A DNA stretch of 64,000 bases from Collimonas sp. OK242 (GCF_900107095.1 NZ_FNOR01000007.1:211357-275356), one strand, 5' to 3'. Positions 10,925 to 20,810 are shown, numbered from the stretch's first letter. Notes: a model not told the origin generated them from the sequence alone. A program made the numbers and translations.

Positions 10925-11914
10925 ATGAAAATTGCCGTACTGGATGATTATCAAGACTGTGTCCGCAGTCTCGACTGTTTCAAGATGTTGGAGGGCCACG
11001 AGGTCAAAGTGTTCAACAATTCTGCGCGCGGCGCAGGTCAATTGGCAATCCGCCTGGCCGCTTTCGACGCGCTGGTACTGATACGCGAGCGCAGCAGTTT
11101 TTCCAAAGCCTTGCTGCAAAAATTGCCCAAGCTGAAATTGATATCGCAGACCGGAAAAGTCAGCGGCCATATCGATGTCGAGGCAGCCACGGAATGCGGC
11201 ATCGCCATCGTCGAAGGCGTCGGCGATCCGACCGCACCTGCCGAGCTGACCTGGGCCCTGATCATGGCGGCCAGCCGCCGTATTCCGCGTTATGTCAGCA
11301 ATCTGCAGCAGGGGCAATGGCAATCGGTCTCGGCGACGCCGCACAACAATGTGCTGGGTACCGTGCTCAAGGGGCGGACGCTGGCGATCTGGAGCTATGG
11401 AAAAATCGGCCGCATGATTGCGGGGTACGGCAAGGCGTTCGGCATGCGCGTGCTGGTCTGGGGCCGCGACGCGAGCCGTGCCGCGGCGTTAAAGGATGGC
11501 TATCATGCTGCCGAGTCGAAACAACAGTTCTTTGCTGAAGCCGATGTTTTGACGCTGCATCTGCGCTTGAATGACGCTACCCGCGGCATCGTCGAGGCGG
11601 CCGATCTGGCTTTGATGAAAGCCAGCGCCATTTTCGTCAACACCAGCCGCGCCGAGCTGGTTGCCGACGGTGCGCTGCTGCCGGCCTTGCAACAAGGCCG
11701 GCCCGGTTATGCCGCGCTGGATGTGTACGAAACCGAGCCGTTGCCGCCGGACTCGCCGCTGCTGCGGATGGAGAATGTGTTGGCTTCTCCGCATCTGGGC
11801 TATGTCGAAAAAGATAGCTACGAGCTGTACTTCCGCGCCGCATTCCAGAACGTTTTGGAATTCGCCAACGGCACGCCGAAGAATGTCCTGAATCCGGACG
11901 CGTTGCTGCCGTAG
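10925..11914 (+). CDS. D-2-hydroxyacid dehydrogenase family protein
   Basis: 329 aa from the ATG at 10925. An NAD(P)-dependent oxidoreductase of the D-isomer-specific 2-hydroxyacid class. The substrate domain is at 1-100, the Rossmann domain at about 105-290, and catalytic-type residues Arg242 (NTSRAELV), Glu271 (YETEPL) and His290 (SPHLGYV) are visible. The nucleotide-binding loop reads SYGKIG at 157-162, so the first Gly of GxGxxG is Ser. That is unusual and could affect cofactor binding. The substrate is unknown. The stop codon lies inside a repeat element. Confidence 0.85.
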   Translation: MKIAVLDDYQDCVRSLDCFKMLEGHEVKVFNNSARGAGQLAIRLAAFDALVLIRERSSFSKALLQKLPKLKLISQTGKVSGHIDVEAATECGIAIVEGVGDPTAPAELTWALIMAASRRIPRYVSNLQQGQWQSVSATPHNNVLGTVLKGRTLAIWSYGKIGRMIAGYGKAFGMRVLVWGRDASRAAALKDGYHAAESKQQFFAEADVLTLHLRLNDATRGIVEAADLALMKASAIFVNTSRAELVADGALLPALQQGRPGYAALDVYETEPLPPDSPLLRMENVLASPHLGYVEKDSYELYFRAAFQNVLEFANGTPKNVLNPDALLP

Positions 11915-11938
11915 GGTGGGCATGTAATGCCCACGCGG
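11910..11938. repeat. GTAGGGTGGGC-type palindromic repeat
   Basis: CGTAGGGTGGGCATGTAATG and the following CCCACGCGG form a hairpin around GGGCAT/ATGCCC. The same core (GTAGGGTGGGC) recurs after dnaN at 45378-45453. This copy overlaps the last codon of the dehydrogenase and supplies its TAG stop. Confidence 0.55.
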
Positions 11939-11947
11939 AGAAGGCAA

Positions 11948-12700
11948 TCAGTCGTCGCCGGCGCCGCTGGGCAGAATCAATTTGTTGAGCCGGGCTGCCG
12001 GCGCGGCTAGCGTTGTGTCATGCCACATGTTGTTCCAGCCCGGCGGCCACGGCAATGGCGGGCCGCTATATTCAGGCACGTTGTTGCGCAAGGGGATCAC
12101 CGGCAAGTTGTGCGGCATGGCGCCCTCGCTCCAGCCCAGGCTGAAGGCATAATCCGGCAGCAAGGCATCGCACACCTTGGCAAACCAGATGCTATGGTCT
12201 TCATCGTTTCCCAAGGCTTGCGCCAGGCCGTGCGGATCGAACTGCGCCAGCGCGCTCGCCAGTTCCGGTATCGAAGCGCCGGGCTGGTCGCCCCAGCCCA
12301 GGATAGGATTGAAATTGTAATCGGCGCCAGACCCGTACCAGCCTTCGCGCCGGGGCCTTTCCATCCAGCTGCGGCGTCCGCAAAACAGATGCCAGCGCCA
12401 GTGCAAGCCGGACGGTTTGGGCCAGCTGTACAGATACAGCCGCTGATAGCCGGCGCGATGCAATTCGCGCACCAGCGCCATCAGGCGCGCATGCGGCATG
12501 CGGTCTGGCGGTGCGCGACGGAACAGGATGGGTTCGCCATCCGCATGCTGCACTTCGTCGGAAGACAGATTCAAATCCAGCGTCCGCTTCTCACTGCCGA
12601 AACGCGCAGCTATCCAGCCGGTCAGCAGGTTAACCGAGGTGATTACGCCGTAGCCGCGAAAGCGATGGAAAATAACGGTGCCGGGAGCGATCGGTTTCAT
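11948..12700 (-). CDS. hypothetical protein, 250 aa
   Basis: No family recognised. The first 45 residues (GTVIFHRFRGYGVITSVNLL) look like a small beta-barrel, with short strands that could bind nucleic acid or a partner. The rest is rich in Trp, Pro and Arg (WPKPSGLHWRWHLFCGRRSW) and ends in a loop-rich segment with PPLPWPPGWNNMWHD. There is no signal peptide and no membrane helix. It is convergent with the dehydrogenase, and no operon partner is present. Codon use matches the chromosomal genes, which supports a real gene. Confidence 0.6.
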   Translation of the reverse strand: MKPIAPGTVIFHRFRGYGVITSVNLLTGWIAARFGSEKRTLDLNLSSDEVQHADGEPILFRRAPPDRMPHARLMALVRELHRAGYQRLYLYSWPKPSGLHWRWHLFCGRRSWMERPRREGWYGSGADYNFNPILGWGDQPGASIPELASALAQFDPHGLAQALGNDEDHSIWFAKVCDALLPDYAFSLGWSEGAMPHNLPVIPLRNNVPEYSGPPLPWPPGWNNMWHDTTLAAPAARLNKLILPSGAGDD

Positions 12701-12854
12701 GAGTCGGAATTCTTAAAAAAAGTGCACGCCTGAGGCAAATGTTACCAGTGTAGCCGCTGCGCCGCGTTTTCATAGGGTAGGTAAACGGCGCAACATCGAT
12801 TTGCTTACCTCAGTATAATCAAGCCACCCCCCCAAGGCAGAAAGGACTAGCCAT

Positions 12855-13496
12855 ATGAAGCAAGGTCCATCAGTTGTAGACGAGCGATCAAGCGACCCGC
12901 CCATCACAGCAGCCACCGATAGCGGCGTGTTTGCCGCCGGCAGGCGCAAGCTCATGTTACTGGGCGGTGTCAGTTTCGCGATGATGAGCATCCCGCACTG
13001 GCTGCGGCAGGCCTCGGCCCAGACCGCCGCTCCTGCCTCCGCCACCTCCAGTTCTGCCAGTTCCCCTCCCGCCGCAAGCAACCGGCAGCAAACTGATTTC
13101 ATGGCCCTGTCGGCATTGCTGACAGGCGCGCCGAAACTCAATCCGCGCATAGGCGCAAGACTGTATGGCGCATTGAGCGCACAAGCGATCGAGTTTGAGA
13201 AACAAGCTGCGGCGCTATGGCAGTACAGCATCGAAAAAAATATCAAGGACGTAGATAACCTGGCTGCCGCAGTCGGCAACGATAGTGCGCTGGCGCTGGT
13301 CTTGCACCGGATTATCAGTGCCTGGTATCTGGGCGTAGCCGGCGATGGAGGCGTCGCCGGCGGCGCCAAGGTGATCGCATTCGAGCAGGCATTGATGTTC
13401 GACCAGGTGCGCGATGCCGTCGTGGTGCCGACCTATTGCCGCGCCGCCCCCGGTTACTGGATTACCCAACCGGCAGTCTTGAAAGCGAGGGTTTGA
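12855..13496 (+). CDS. small Tat-exported subunit of a membrane GMC dehydrogenase (gluconate 2-dehydrogenase subunit 3 / sorbitol dehydrogenase type)
   Basis: 213 aa. A twin-arginine signal (GRRKLMLLGG, RR at 30-31) followed by a hydrophobic stretch and an AQA cleavage site. It exports the small subunit, which carries the flavoprotein partner to the periplasm. The body has the WLxxxxxG..GDGG..GG..YEQAL style end of this subunit family. It is directly followed (2 nt) by the GMC flavoprotein and then by the cytochrome subunit, the standard small-large-cytochrome order of these inner-membrane sugar or sugar-acid dehydrogenases. Confidence 0.8.
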   Translation: MKQGPSVVDERSSDPPITAATDSGVFAAGRRKLMLLGGVSFAMMSIPHWLRQASAQTAAPASATSSSASSPPAASNRQQTDFMALSALLTGAPKLNPRIGARLYGALSAQAIEFEKQAAALWQYSIEKNIKDVDNLAAAVGNDSALALVLHRIISAWYLGVAGDGGVAGGAKVIAFEQALMFDQVRDAVVVPTYCRAAPGYWITQPAVLKARV

Positions 13497-13498
13497 GC

Positions 13499-15100
13499 AT
13501 GGCTGAAAACTTGTCCGCAGATGTGGTGATTGTCGGTTCCGGCGTCGCCGGCGCCCTGGTGGCGCATCAACTGGCTCTGTCCGGCGCTTCGGTGCTGGTA
13601 CTGGAGGCGGGGCCGCGGCTGGAACGCTGGCGCATCGTCGAAAATTATCGGAATACGCCGAGCAAAGACGATTTCATGGCGCCCTACCCGTCCACCAAAT
13701 ACGCGCCGCATCCCGAGTACACGCCGGAAAATAATTACCTGATCCTCAAGGGCACGCATAAATACAATTCGCAATACATCCGCGCGGTCGGCGGCACTAC
13801 CTGGCACTGGGCCGCTGCCGCCTGGCGCTTCCTGCCCAACGATTTCAAGATGAAAACGCTGTACGGCGTCGGCCGCGACTGGCCCATCGGTTACGATGAA
13901 CTGGAGCCTTACTACTACCGGGCTGAAGTCGAGCTGGGCGTATCCGGCCCCAACGACGGCACCGACCTCGGCTCGCCGCGCAAGCAACCCTATCCGATGG
14001 ACCATCTGCCGCTATCCTGGAACGACCAGCGCTTCAGCGCCGTGGTCAACGGCAACGGCCACAAAGTCGTGTCGGAACCGGTGGCGCGCAACAGCCGCGC
14101 CTACGATCAGCGGCCTAACTGCTGCGGCAACAATAACTGCATGCCGATCTGTCCGATCGCTGCCATGTATAGCGGCATCATCCACGTCGAGAAAGCTGAA
14201 AAAGCCGGCGCCAGGGTGCTGGCCGACGCCGTGGTGTACCGGCTAGAAGTCGACGCCAGGGAACGCATCAGCGCCGTGCATTACAAAGATCCGCAGGGCG
14301 TCACCCACAGAGTCACCGGCAAGTATTTCGTGCTGGCGGCGAACGGCATCGAGATTCCCAAGCTGATGCTGATGTCTACCGACGACAAGCATGGCAACGG
14401 CGTCGGCAACAGTTCGGACCAGGTCGGCCGCAACCTGATGGACCATCCCGGCACCGGCGTCACCTTCCTCGCCAATGAAGATCTGTGGCCCGGACGCGGC
14501 CCGATAGAAATGACTTCCATCGTCGATATGCGCGACGGTGCTTTCCGTGCCGAATATGCCGCCAAGAAGCTGCATTTGAATAATATGGCGCAAACCAATC
14601 ATGCGGGCCAGACCGCCTTGAAAGACGGTTTGGTCGGGCTCAAACTGAATCAGGAAATCCGCCGCCGCGCGGCGCGCACCGTGAACATCAACAGCTTCCA
14701 CGATATCCTGCCGGATCCTGAAAACCGTATCCGGCCCAGCATGGAAAAGCGCGATGCGCTCGGCATCCCGCAGCCGGAGATTACCTATTCGATCAACGAT
14801 TACGTCAAGAAAAGCGCCGTGCTGACGCACCAGGCCTATGCCAGCATCGCCGCCATGTTCGGCGGCACGGAAATCAAGTTCGACGACGATTTCGCGCCGA
14901 ACAACCACATCATGGGCGCCACCATCATGGGCGGCGATCCGCGCAATTCGGTGGTCGATGCCCATTGCCGTTCGCACGATCACGAAAACCTGTTTATCGC
15001 CAGCGGTTCGGTGATGCCGGTGGCCGGTACGGTGAATTGCACCTTGACGATCGCGGCGCTGTCCTTGCGCATTGCGGATACTTTGAGGACAGTGCTATGA
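13499..15100 (+). CDS. GMC-family flavoprotein dehydrogenase, large catalytic subunit
   Basis: 533 aa from the ATG at 13499. The N-terminal FAD-binding motif is VGSGVAGALVAHQLALSGA at 13-31, and the C-terminal GMC motif includes SGSVMPVAGTVNCTLTIAAL. Cysteine-rich CCGNNNCMPICPIAAMYSG at about 205 is typical of gluconate, 2-ketogluconate and fructose dehydrogenase large subunits, where it binds an FeS cluster. Oxidises a sugar, alditol or sugar acid in the periplasm and passes electrons to the cytochrome encoded next (4-nt ATGA overlap). Gluconate is plausible given the gluconokinase at 5 kb, but the substrate cannot be read from sequence. Confidence 0.88.
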   Translation: MAENLSADVVIVGSGVAGALVAHQLALSGASVLVLEAGPRLERWRIVENYRNTPSKDDFMAPYPSTKYAPHPEYTPENNYLILKGTHKYNSQYIRAVGGTTWHWAAAAWRFLPNDFKMKTLYGVGRDWPIGYDELEPYYYRAEVELGVSGPNDGTDLGSPRKQPYPMDHLPLSWNDQRFSAVVNGNGHKVVSEPVARNSRAYDQRPNCCGNNNCMPICPIAAMYSGIIHVEKAEKAGARVLADAVVYRLEVDARERISAVHYKDPQGVTHRVTGKYFVLAANGIEIPKLMLMSTDDKHGNGVGNSSDQVGRNLMDHPGTGVTFLANEDLWPGRGPIEMTSIVDMRDGAFRAEYAAKKLHLNNMAQTNHAGQTALKDGLVGLKLNQEIRRRAARTVNINSFHDILPDPENRIRPSMEKRDALGIPQPEITYSINDYVKKSAVLTHQAYASIAAMFGGTEIKFDDDFAPNNHIMGATIMGGDPRNSVVDAHCRSHDHENLFIASGSVMPVAGTVNCTLTIAALSLRIADTLRTVL

Positions 15101-16551
15101 CGGCCCGCTCTCGATTCACCTGCCGGCTCTTGCGTTGGGTCGGCGCCATGGCCCTGGCCGCCGGCATGGCGCACGGCGCCGCTGCTGCGGATATCGCTCC
15201 GGCTACACCCGCCGCCCCTGCCAATGCTGACCAGATCACACGTGGCGCTTACCTGGCCAAAGCCGCCGACTGTATCGCCTGTCACACGATCGACCCGGCC
15301 AAGCCGTTCGCCGGCGGTTATCCGCTGGCGACGCCGTTCGGCACCATCTATGGCCCCAACATCACGGCCGACAAAGAGAGCGGCATCGGCAACTGGAGCG
15401 ATGAAGATTTCATTCGTGCGTTACACAATGGCATCGATGACAAAGGTAGGCACCTGTATCCAGCGTTCCCCTACGCTTCCTTCACCAAGCTGTCGCGCGA
15501 CGACGTGCTGGCGATCAAGGCCTATCTGTTCAGCCTGCCGCCGATACAGCAAAAAAACCTGAAAAACGATTTGCCCTTCCCGCTCAATCAGCGCTGGATC
15601 CTGGCCGGCTGGAAGCTGTTCAATTTCAAGCCGGGCGAATGGCAGGACGATGCAGGCAAGAGTCCGGAATGGAATCGCGGCGCGTACCTGGTGGAGGGAC
15701 TGGCCCACTGCCAGGAGTGCCATACGCCGCGTAACCTGACCATGGGCGTCGACCTCAAGCGTTCTTTCGGTGGTGCGCAATTAGGCGGCTGGACGGCGTT
15801 CAACATCACGCCTGATCCGGTCAGCGGCATCGGCGGCTGGAAAGACGAAGAAGTGGCCCAGTATATGAAAACCGGCCTGGTGCCGGGCAAGGCTTCCGCT
15901 GCCGGCGGTATGGCGGAAGCGATCGAGCATAGCCTGCAATATCTGAGCGATGCCGATTTGAAGGCGATTGTCGCTTATATGCGCAGCGTGCCGGCCATCA
16001 GCGATGCGGCCGACAAGAAGCCGCGTTATGCCTGGGGTCAGGCGGCAGACGACGATGCCGATTTGCGCGGCGTAGCCGCGGTATCGGTCAGCAGCAATGC
16101 TGCGGGCGGTGCAGAGTTATTCAGCGGGAACTGCGCCAGCTGCCACTCGGCCAGCGGCAGTGGCGTAGTCGGCGGTTATTATCCGTCGCTGTTCAGCAAC
16201 AGCGTGGTGGGTGCGCGCGAACCGGGCAATCTGCTGATGGTGATACTGAACGGCGTGCAGCGCCGCGGCAAGGATGACGAAGCTTTCATGCCCGGCTTCG
16301 CAGATCATCTGAACGACGTCCAGATTGCAACGCTGACCAACTACATTCTGAAGCAATACGGCCAAGCGGACGCGCCAGCCGTCACGCCTGCAATGGTCAA
16401 AACCCAGCGTCAAGGGGGACCGGTTTCCCCCATGCTATCTTTATTGCCCTGGGGGCTGGCGGCGGCAGCGCTGATCGTGGTATTTATACTGTTTTCGTTG
16501 TTCGCGCGTCGTCGCTCGGTTCCGCATACTCCGCGCAATCCGCCGAAATGA
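15097..16551 (+). CDS. triheme cytochrome c subunit of the GMC dehydrogenase
   Basis: 484 aa. Signal peptide (to about residue 31), three CxxCH heme sites (CIACH, CQECH, CASCH) spread about evenly, and a C-terminal membrane anchor (LLPWGLAAAALIVVFILFSLF). This is the electron-transfer subunit that passes electrons from the flavoprotein to ubiquinone or an oxidase. The ATG overlaps the previous stop by 4 nt, showing co-translation with the catalytic subunit. Confidence 0.92.
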   Translation: MTARSRFTCRLLRWVGAMALAAGMAHGAAAADIAPATPAAPANADQITRGAYLAKAADCIACHTIDPAKPFAGGYPLATPFGTIYGPNITADKESGIGNWSDEDFIRALHNGIDDKGRHLYPAFPYASFTKLSRDDVLAIKAYLFSLPPIQQKNLKNDLPFPLNQRWILAGWKLFNFKPGEWQDDAGKSPEWNRGAYLVEGLAHCQECHTPRNLTMGVDLKRSFGGAQLGGWTAFNITPDPVSGIGGWKDEEVAQYMKTGLVPGKASAAGGMAEAIEHSLQYLSDADLKAIVAYMRSVPAISDAADKKPRYAWGQAADDDADLRGVAAVSVSSNAAGGAELFSGNCASCHSASGSGVVGGYYPSLFSNSVVGAREPGNLLMVILNGVQRRGKDDEAFMPGFADHLNDVQIATLTNYILKQYGQADAPAVTPAMVKTQRQGGPVSPMLSLLPWGLAAAALIVVFILFSLFARRRSVPHTPRNPPK

Positions 16552-16591
16552 CCGCGAGCAACCATAATTATTGAAAAGGAAACGGATTCCC

Positions 16592-17077
16592 ATGGCTTTA
16601 CGTATCATCGCCACCGGCGGCACATTCGACAAGCATTACGACGAGATCGCCGGCAAATTGACTTTTGCCGCCAGCCACCTGCCGCAAGTGATCCAGCGCG
16701 CGCGCATCACCACCGAGATCGCGCTGGAAGAATTGCCTTTGCTGGATTCGCTCGACATGCAGGACATAGACCGCCGCCGCGTGCTGGCCTCTTGCACGCA
16801 TGCTGCGGAACAGTCGATAGTGATCATCCACGGCACCGACACCATGCGCGAGACCGCCGCCGTGCTGGGTGCTGCCGCGCTGGACAAGACGATCGTGGTG
16901 ACCGGCGCGATGATTCCCTACGCCATCGCCAATTCCGACGCGCTGTTCAATTTCGGCTTTGCTTGCGGCGTTGCGCAAGCCTTGCCGCCTGGCGTGTATG
17001 TCGCGATGAACGGCAAGATTTTTGCGTGGGATAAAGTCGAGAAAAACCGGGCGGCGGGAGTGTTTGAACCGCTGTAA
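16592..17077 (+). CDS. asparaginase-domain protein (short, N-terminal domain only)
   Basis: 161 aa. It carries the asparaginase N-terminal motifs RIIATGGTFDK (catalytic Thr region, residues 4-14) and VIIHGTDTMRETA (second Thr/Asp pair). It ends after the first domain, about half the usual 330 aa. The C-terminal domain and its contribution to the dimeric active site are absent. I recall short single-domain forms as common in this order, so it may be a functional variant and not a fragment. Preceded by AAAAGGAAA. The reaction is untested. Confidence 0.75.
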   Translation: MALRIIATGGTFDKHYDEIAGKLTFAASHLPQVIQRARITTEIALEELPLLDSLDMQDIDRRRVLASCTHAAEQSIVIIHGTDTMRETAAVLGAAALDKTIVVTGAMIPYAIANSDALFNFGFACGVAQALPPGVYVAMNGKIFAWDKVEKNRAAGVFEPL

Positions 17078-17107
17078 TATCGCATCGTAATACCGATTCG
17101 CAAGACG

Positions 17108-17144
17108 AAAAAAAACGGGGCAGATTTTCTGCCCCGTTTTCATG
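17108..17144. terminator. bidirectional terminator
   Basis: AACGGGGCAGA and TCTGCCCCGTT flank a TTT loop, with A-run before and T-run after. It serves the convergent asparaginase-like gene and M3 peptidase gene. Confidence 0.88.
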
Positions 17145-17154
17145 TTCATTCAGA

Positions 17155-19359
17155 TTATTTAGCGGCCTCCGTCAAACCGCGTGCCTCCAGCAACGGGCCG
17201 ACTTCCGGCCCGCGTCCGTAGAAATCCTTGAACAAGGCGCTCGGATCGGCGCTGAAGCCGCGCGACAGCACCTTGGAGCGCAGCAGGTCGCCATTGGCGC
17301 GTTTCAAGCCGCCGTGGATATTCATCCAATGCTCGGTATCCTTGGCCAGCACATCGCTCCAGATATACGCGTAATAACCGGCCGAGTAACCGCTGGCGAA
17401 GATGTGCTGGAAATACGCTGTGTGGTAGCGCGGCGGCACTACATAACCGTCGCCGCCCGCTGCCGTCTGCAACGCCTTCGCTTCAAACGCCATTACGTCC
17501 TTGGCTGCGGGAGTCTGGTCAGCCGGCAGCTGGTGCCAGGCCTGGTCCAGCATCGACGCTGACAGATACTCGGAGCTTTCGAATCCGGCATTGAACTTAC
17601 GTGCAGCCAGGACCTTGTTGACCAGCGCCTTCGGCATCGGCTTGCCGCTCTTGTAGTGCTTGGCATAGTGCGCCAGGACTTGCGGATTGTGCGACCACAT
17701 TTCATTGAATTGCGACGGATATTCGACAAAATCAGGCGGCACTTCGGTACCTGCGAAACGCGGATACTGGACATTGGAGAACATGCCGTGCAAGGCATGG
17801 CCGAACTCGTGGAACATGGTGTTGACTTCGTCGAAACTGAGCAACACGGGTTTGCCGGCCGGCGGTTTGACGATGTTGATATTGTTGGCCACTACCGGTT
17901 TGGTCCCGAGCAGCCGCGATTGCGCGACATAGCTGTTCATCCAGGCGCCGCCCTGCTTGTTTTCGCGCGCGAAAGGATCGAACAGGAACAAGGCCAATGG
18001 CGAACCATCCTGGTTGAACACCTCGAACACGCGTACGTCTTGCTGGTAGACCGGCAGATCGGTGCGTTCCTTGAAGCTCAAGCCATATAGCTCGTGGGCC
18101 GCGTAGAACACGCCGTCCTGCAGCACATGGTTCAATTCGAAGTAAGGCTTGATCTGGGATTCGTCGAAGCTGTAGCGCGCCTTGCGCACCTGCTCAGCAT
18201 AAAACGCCCAGTCCCACGGCTGCAACTTGAATGGCTTGGTATGGCTGGCTTTAGCCTGGCGGTCGATCAGCTGTTGCATCACTGCCGCTTCCTTACGGGC
18301 GTTGGCTGCCGCCGCCGGCGCCAGTTGCGCCAGCATGCGGTTGACGGCGTCGGGCGTGCCGGCGGTTTCGTCTTCCAGCACATAGGCTGCGTGGCTAGGG
18401 TAACCCAGCAATGCGGCACGCTGGGCGCGCAGTTTGACGATCTGGGCGACAGCCGCGACATTATCGTCGCTGCCGCCATTGGCACGGGTGATCGAGGCGG
18501 TATAGATGCGTTCGCGCAGCTGGCGGTTCTTGAGCTGGGCCAGCAGCGGCTGGTCGGTCGTGTTCTGCAGCGCGATCAGCCACTTGCCGTCGAGCTTGCG
18601 GCTGCTTGCGGCCTGTGCGGCGGCGGCGATGGACTCGGGCGACAAGCCGTCCAGATCGGCCAGTTGGTCGACCACCACCGCGCCGTCGTTAGTCGCTTTC
18701 AGCACGGTTTGCTGGAATTGCGTGGTGAGCGTGGAGATCTGTTGGTTCAGCTTGCGCAGCTGGTCCTTGTCGGCGGCCGACAAACGGGCGCCGGCGCGGA
18801 CGAATTCGGTGCGATAGCGCTCCAGCAGCCGCAGCGCTTCGGGATCGAGGCCAAGGGTGTTGCGTTGCTGATATAGCTGTTCCACGCGGGTGAATAGCTG
18901 CGGATCCAGGAAGATGGCGTCTTTGTGCGCAGCCAGCTGCGGCGCAACATCTTGTTGGGTCTGGTCCAGCTCAGGGCTGGTATTGGCGCTGACCAGGTTG
19001 AAAAACACATCCGCGACGCGTGTCAGCATCTGGCCGGAACGCTCCAGCGCGAGGATCGTATTGTCGAAACTCGGCGCCGCCGGATTGGCTGCGATCGCGT
19101 TGACTTCCTGGCGTTGCTGCGCCATGCCGGCATCGAATGACGGTTTGTAGTCGGAGTCCTTGATCTTGTCGAACGGCGGCAGGTTGTAAGGCAGGGAACT
19201 GATCTGGGCGAAGGGCGAATTTGCAGCGAGCGCCGCAGCGGTGGCGGTTTGCGACGCCTTGGTTGGCGTATTGCCAACGGCAGTGCATCCCATCATTCCT
19301 GCAGCCGCGGTCAACATCAATCCGCATAGCGAGATACGTCGTGTAGAAATTTGCATCAA
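17155..19359 (-). CDS. M3-family zinc metallopeptidase (oligopeptidase A / Dcp-like), lipoprotein
   Basis: 734 aa. The zinc motif HEFGHALHGMF is visible at about residue 518, with downstream glutamate and the YAYIWSDVLAKD region of M3 peptidases. The N-terminus has a signal segment ending in a lipobox-like GMMGC, so the mature enzyme is probably anchored in the outer membrane facing the periplasm, unlike cytoplasmic PrlC. Cleaves short peptides. An alternative start one codon later (second ATG) cannot be excluded. Single gene. Confidence 0.9.
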   Translation of the reverse strand: MMQISTRRISLCGLMLTAAAGMMGCTAVGNTPTKASQTATAAALAANSPFAQISSLPYNLPPFDKIKDSDYKPSFDAGMAQQRQEVNAIAANPAAPSFDNTILALERSGQMLTRVADVFFNLVSANTSPELDQTQQDVAPQLAAHKDAIFLDPQLFTRVEQLYQQRNTLGLDPEALRLLERYRTEFVRAGARLSAADKDQLRKLNQQISTLTTQFQQTVLKATNDGAVVVDQLADLDGLSPESIAAAAQAASSRKLDGKWLIALQNTTDQPLLAQLKNRQLRERIYTASITRANGGSDDNVAAVAQIVKLRAQRAALLGYPSHAAYVLEDETAGTPDAVNRMLAQLAPAAAANARKEAAVMQQLIDRQAKASHTKPFKLQPWDWAFYAEQVRKARYSFDESQIKPYFELNHVLQDGVFYAAHELYGLSFKERTDLPVYQQDVRVFEVFNQDGSPLALFLFDPFARENKQGGAWMNSYVAQSRLLGTKPVVANNINIVKPPAGKPVLLSFDEVNTMFHEFGHALHGMFSNVQYPRFAGTEVPPDFVEYPSQFNEMWSHNPQVLAHYAKHYKSGKPMPKALVNKVLAARKFNAGFESSEYLSASMLDQAWHQLPADQTPAAKDVMAFEAKALQTAAGGDGYVVPPRYHTAYFQHIFASGYSAGYYAYIWSDVLAKDTEHWMNIHGGLKRANGDLLRSKVLSRGFSADPSALFKDFYGRGPEVGPLLEARGLTEAAK

Positions 19360-19571
19360 TTCTCCTTATATATTGGTTCTGGGAATTATTTTTTTGACGA
19401 AACATTCTACGCCAGCATTCCGGGTCAGGGGAATGACGGATTTTTTTGATAAAAGCCGGAATCGTAAAAGCACGAAAGACATGGAAAAATACCCCCATGT
19501 CTTTCGTGAAAAAAAGCAGCGCAGCGAAGGCGCGATGTGTACTGCCCCTCGCCAGGCTTTAATAACGGTCT

Positions 19572-20645
19572 TTAGAAGCGGTGCTGAATCCCGCCGATGA
19601 CGCCGGTCTGGCTGCCGCCGTAGGCAACATCGTCACGCGACACGCCAACCAGCTGCTGGTTCTTGGCTCTGGCGTAGGCCGCGCTCAGATACAGGTCGGT
19701 GCGTTTCGAGAGTGCGTACTTGCCGCGTACCGAATACATGATCGGATCGGCATCCTTGCCGCTGGCCACGTTCTTGATGTTCTGATAGTAGACAGCGCCG
19801 ATCAGCGTCACTACCGGCGTCACCTTATAGCTGGCGCCGCCCCAGAAGAAATCGCTGCGCAAATCGGCCGCATTCGATGCCAGCGTCTTCTTGTAGTTGC
19901 GATAACCCAGGTTCAGATCCAGATTGCTGCCGATCTGGTAGTCGCCGGCCAGGTGGATGCTGGTGGCTTTGTCGTAAGCGCCGCCGGCGGCTGCCGCAGT
20001 GCCGTTGACCCGGTCAAATGTCGCTGCAACCCGGAACGGTCCGTTTTCGTAAGCGGCGCCCAGCGCGTATTTCGCCGTGTCGCCGGTGCTGCCGGCAACT
20101 TCACCGAAGCCGTAGGTTGCGCCCAGCTTGAAGCTGCCGAATTTCCCCGTGTACTTGAGCATGTTCGGCAGATTGGTCAGCATGCCGTCTTTGCGGCCGC
20201 CGGTAGCGCCGGCCGAAGTCACCCATGAATACTGGCCGGAATACCCCATAGGGTCGAACGGCAAGATGAAATCATAGGTGGTGGAATAGGAGCGGCCCGC
20301 AACGATGCGTCCGAAGCTGCCTTCCAGGCCCACATTGGCTTGGCGCCCGAACAGCAGGCCGGCGCTGTCGAATTCGCCGGTATCGGTCTTGAAGCCGTTC
20401 TCCAGCTGGAATACCGCCTTCAGCCCGCCGCCCAGATCCTCGACGCCGCGGAAGCCGATACGCGAGGTATTCATGGCCCCGGAACTCAAGCGGACTACGC
20501 CATCCTTGCTGGCATTGGCGTTATTCACATATTCGACGCCGGTATCGACGATACCGTAGACGGTGACGCTGGACTGGGCATAAGCGCCGGATGCCAGCAG
20601 GCCGAGTGCGGCGAGGGTTGCCGCCGCCAGGTGTTTTCTTTTCAT
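19572..20645 (-). CDS. Gram-negative trimeric porin
   Basis: 357 aa from the ATG at 20645 (longer upstream frame has no signal peptide). Signal peptide MKRKHLAAATLAALGLLASGAYA, then SSVTVYGIVDTGVEY, the hallmark N-terminus of beta-proteobacterial 16-stranded porins. Segments SRIGFRGVEDLGGGLKAVFQ and FGRQANVGLEG follow, and the protein ends GGIQHRF with the C-terminal Phe needed for outer-membrane insertion. General diffusion pore; selectivity unknown. Confidence 0.94.
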   Translation of the reverse strand: MKRKHLAAATLAALGLLASGAYAQSSVTVYGIVDTGVEYVNNANASKDGVVRLSSGAMNTSRIGFRGVEDLGGGLKAVFQLENGFKTDTGEFDSAGLLFGRQANVGLEGSFGRIVAGRSYSTTYDFILPFDPMGYSGQYSWVTSAGATGGRKDGMLTNLPNMLKYTGKFGSFKLGATYGFGEVAGSTGDTAKYALGAAYENGPFRVAATFDRVNGTAAAAGGAYDKATSIHLAGDYQIGSNLDLNLGYRNYKKTLASNAADLRSDFFWGGASYKVTPVVTLIGAVYYQNIKNVASGKDADPIMYSVRGKYALSKRTDLYLSAAYARAKNQQLVGVSRDDVAYGGSQTGVIGGIQHRF

Positions 20646-20810
20646 TGTTGTGACTCCGTTGTGTAATATTTTTCTGTGGATTGCGTCTTCTTTGTTGACT
20701 GTGCGGTGATAGTTAAGCTGCACAAAGGCTGTTGTCGGATATCGATAGAGCTCCCCTTTTATAACTCCCCCCTTTCCTGTTTCTATATCTCTACATCTAT
20801 ACATCTCTGG

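Noticed and set aside
13454..14983. Long antisense frames under the GMC dehydrogenase
   Set aside because: High-GC shadows of the real gene, which has complete FAD-binding and GMC motifs.
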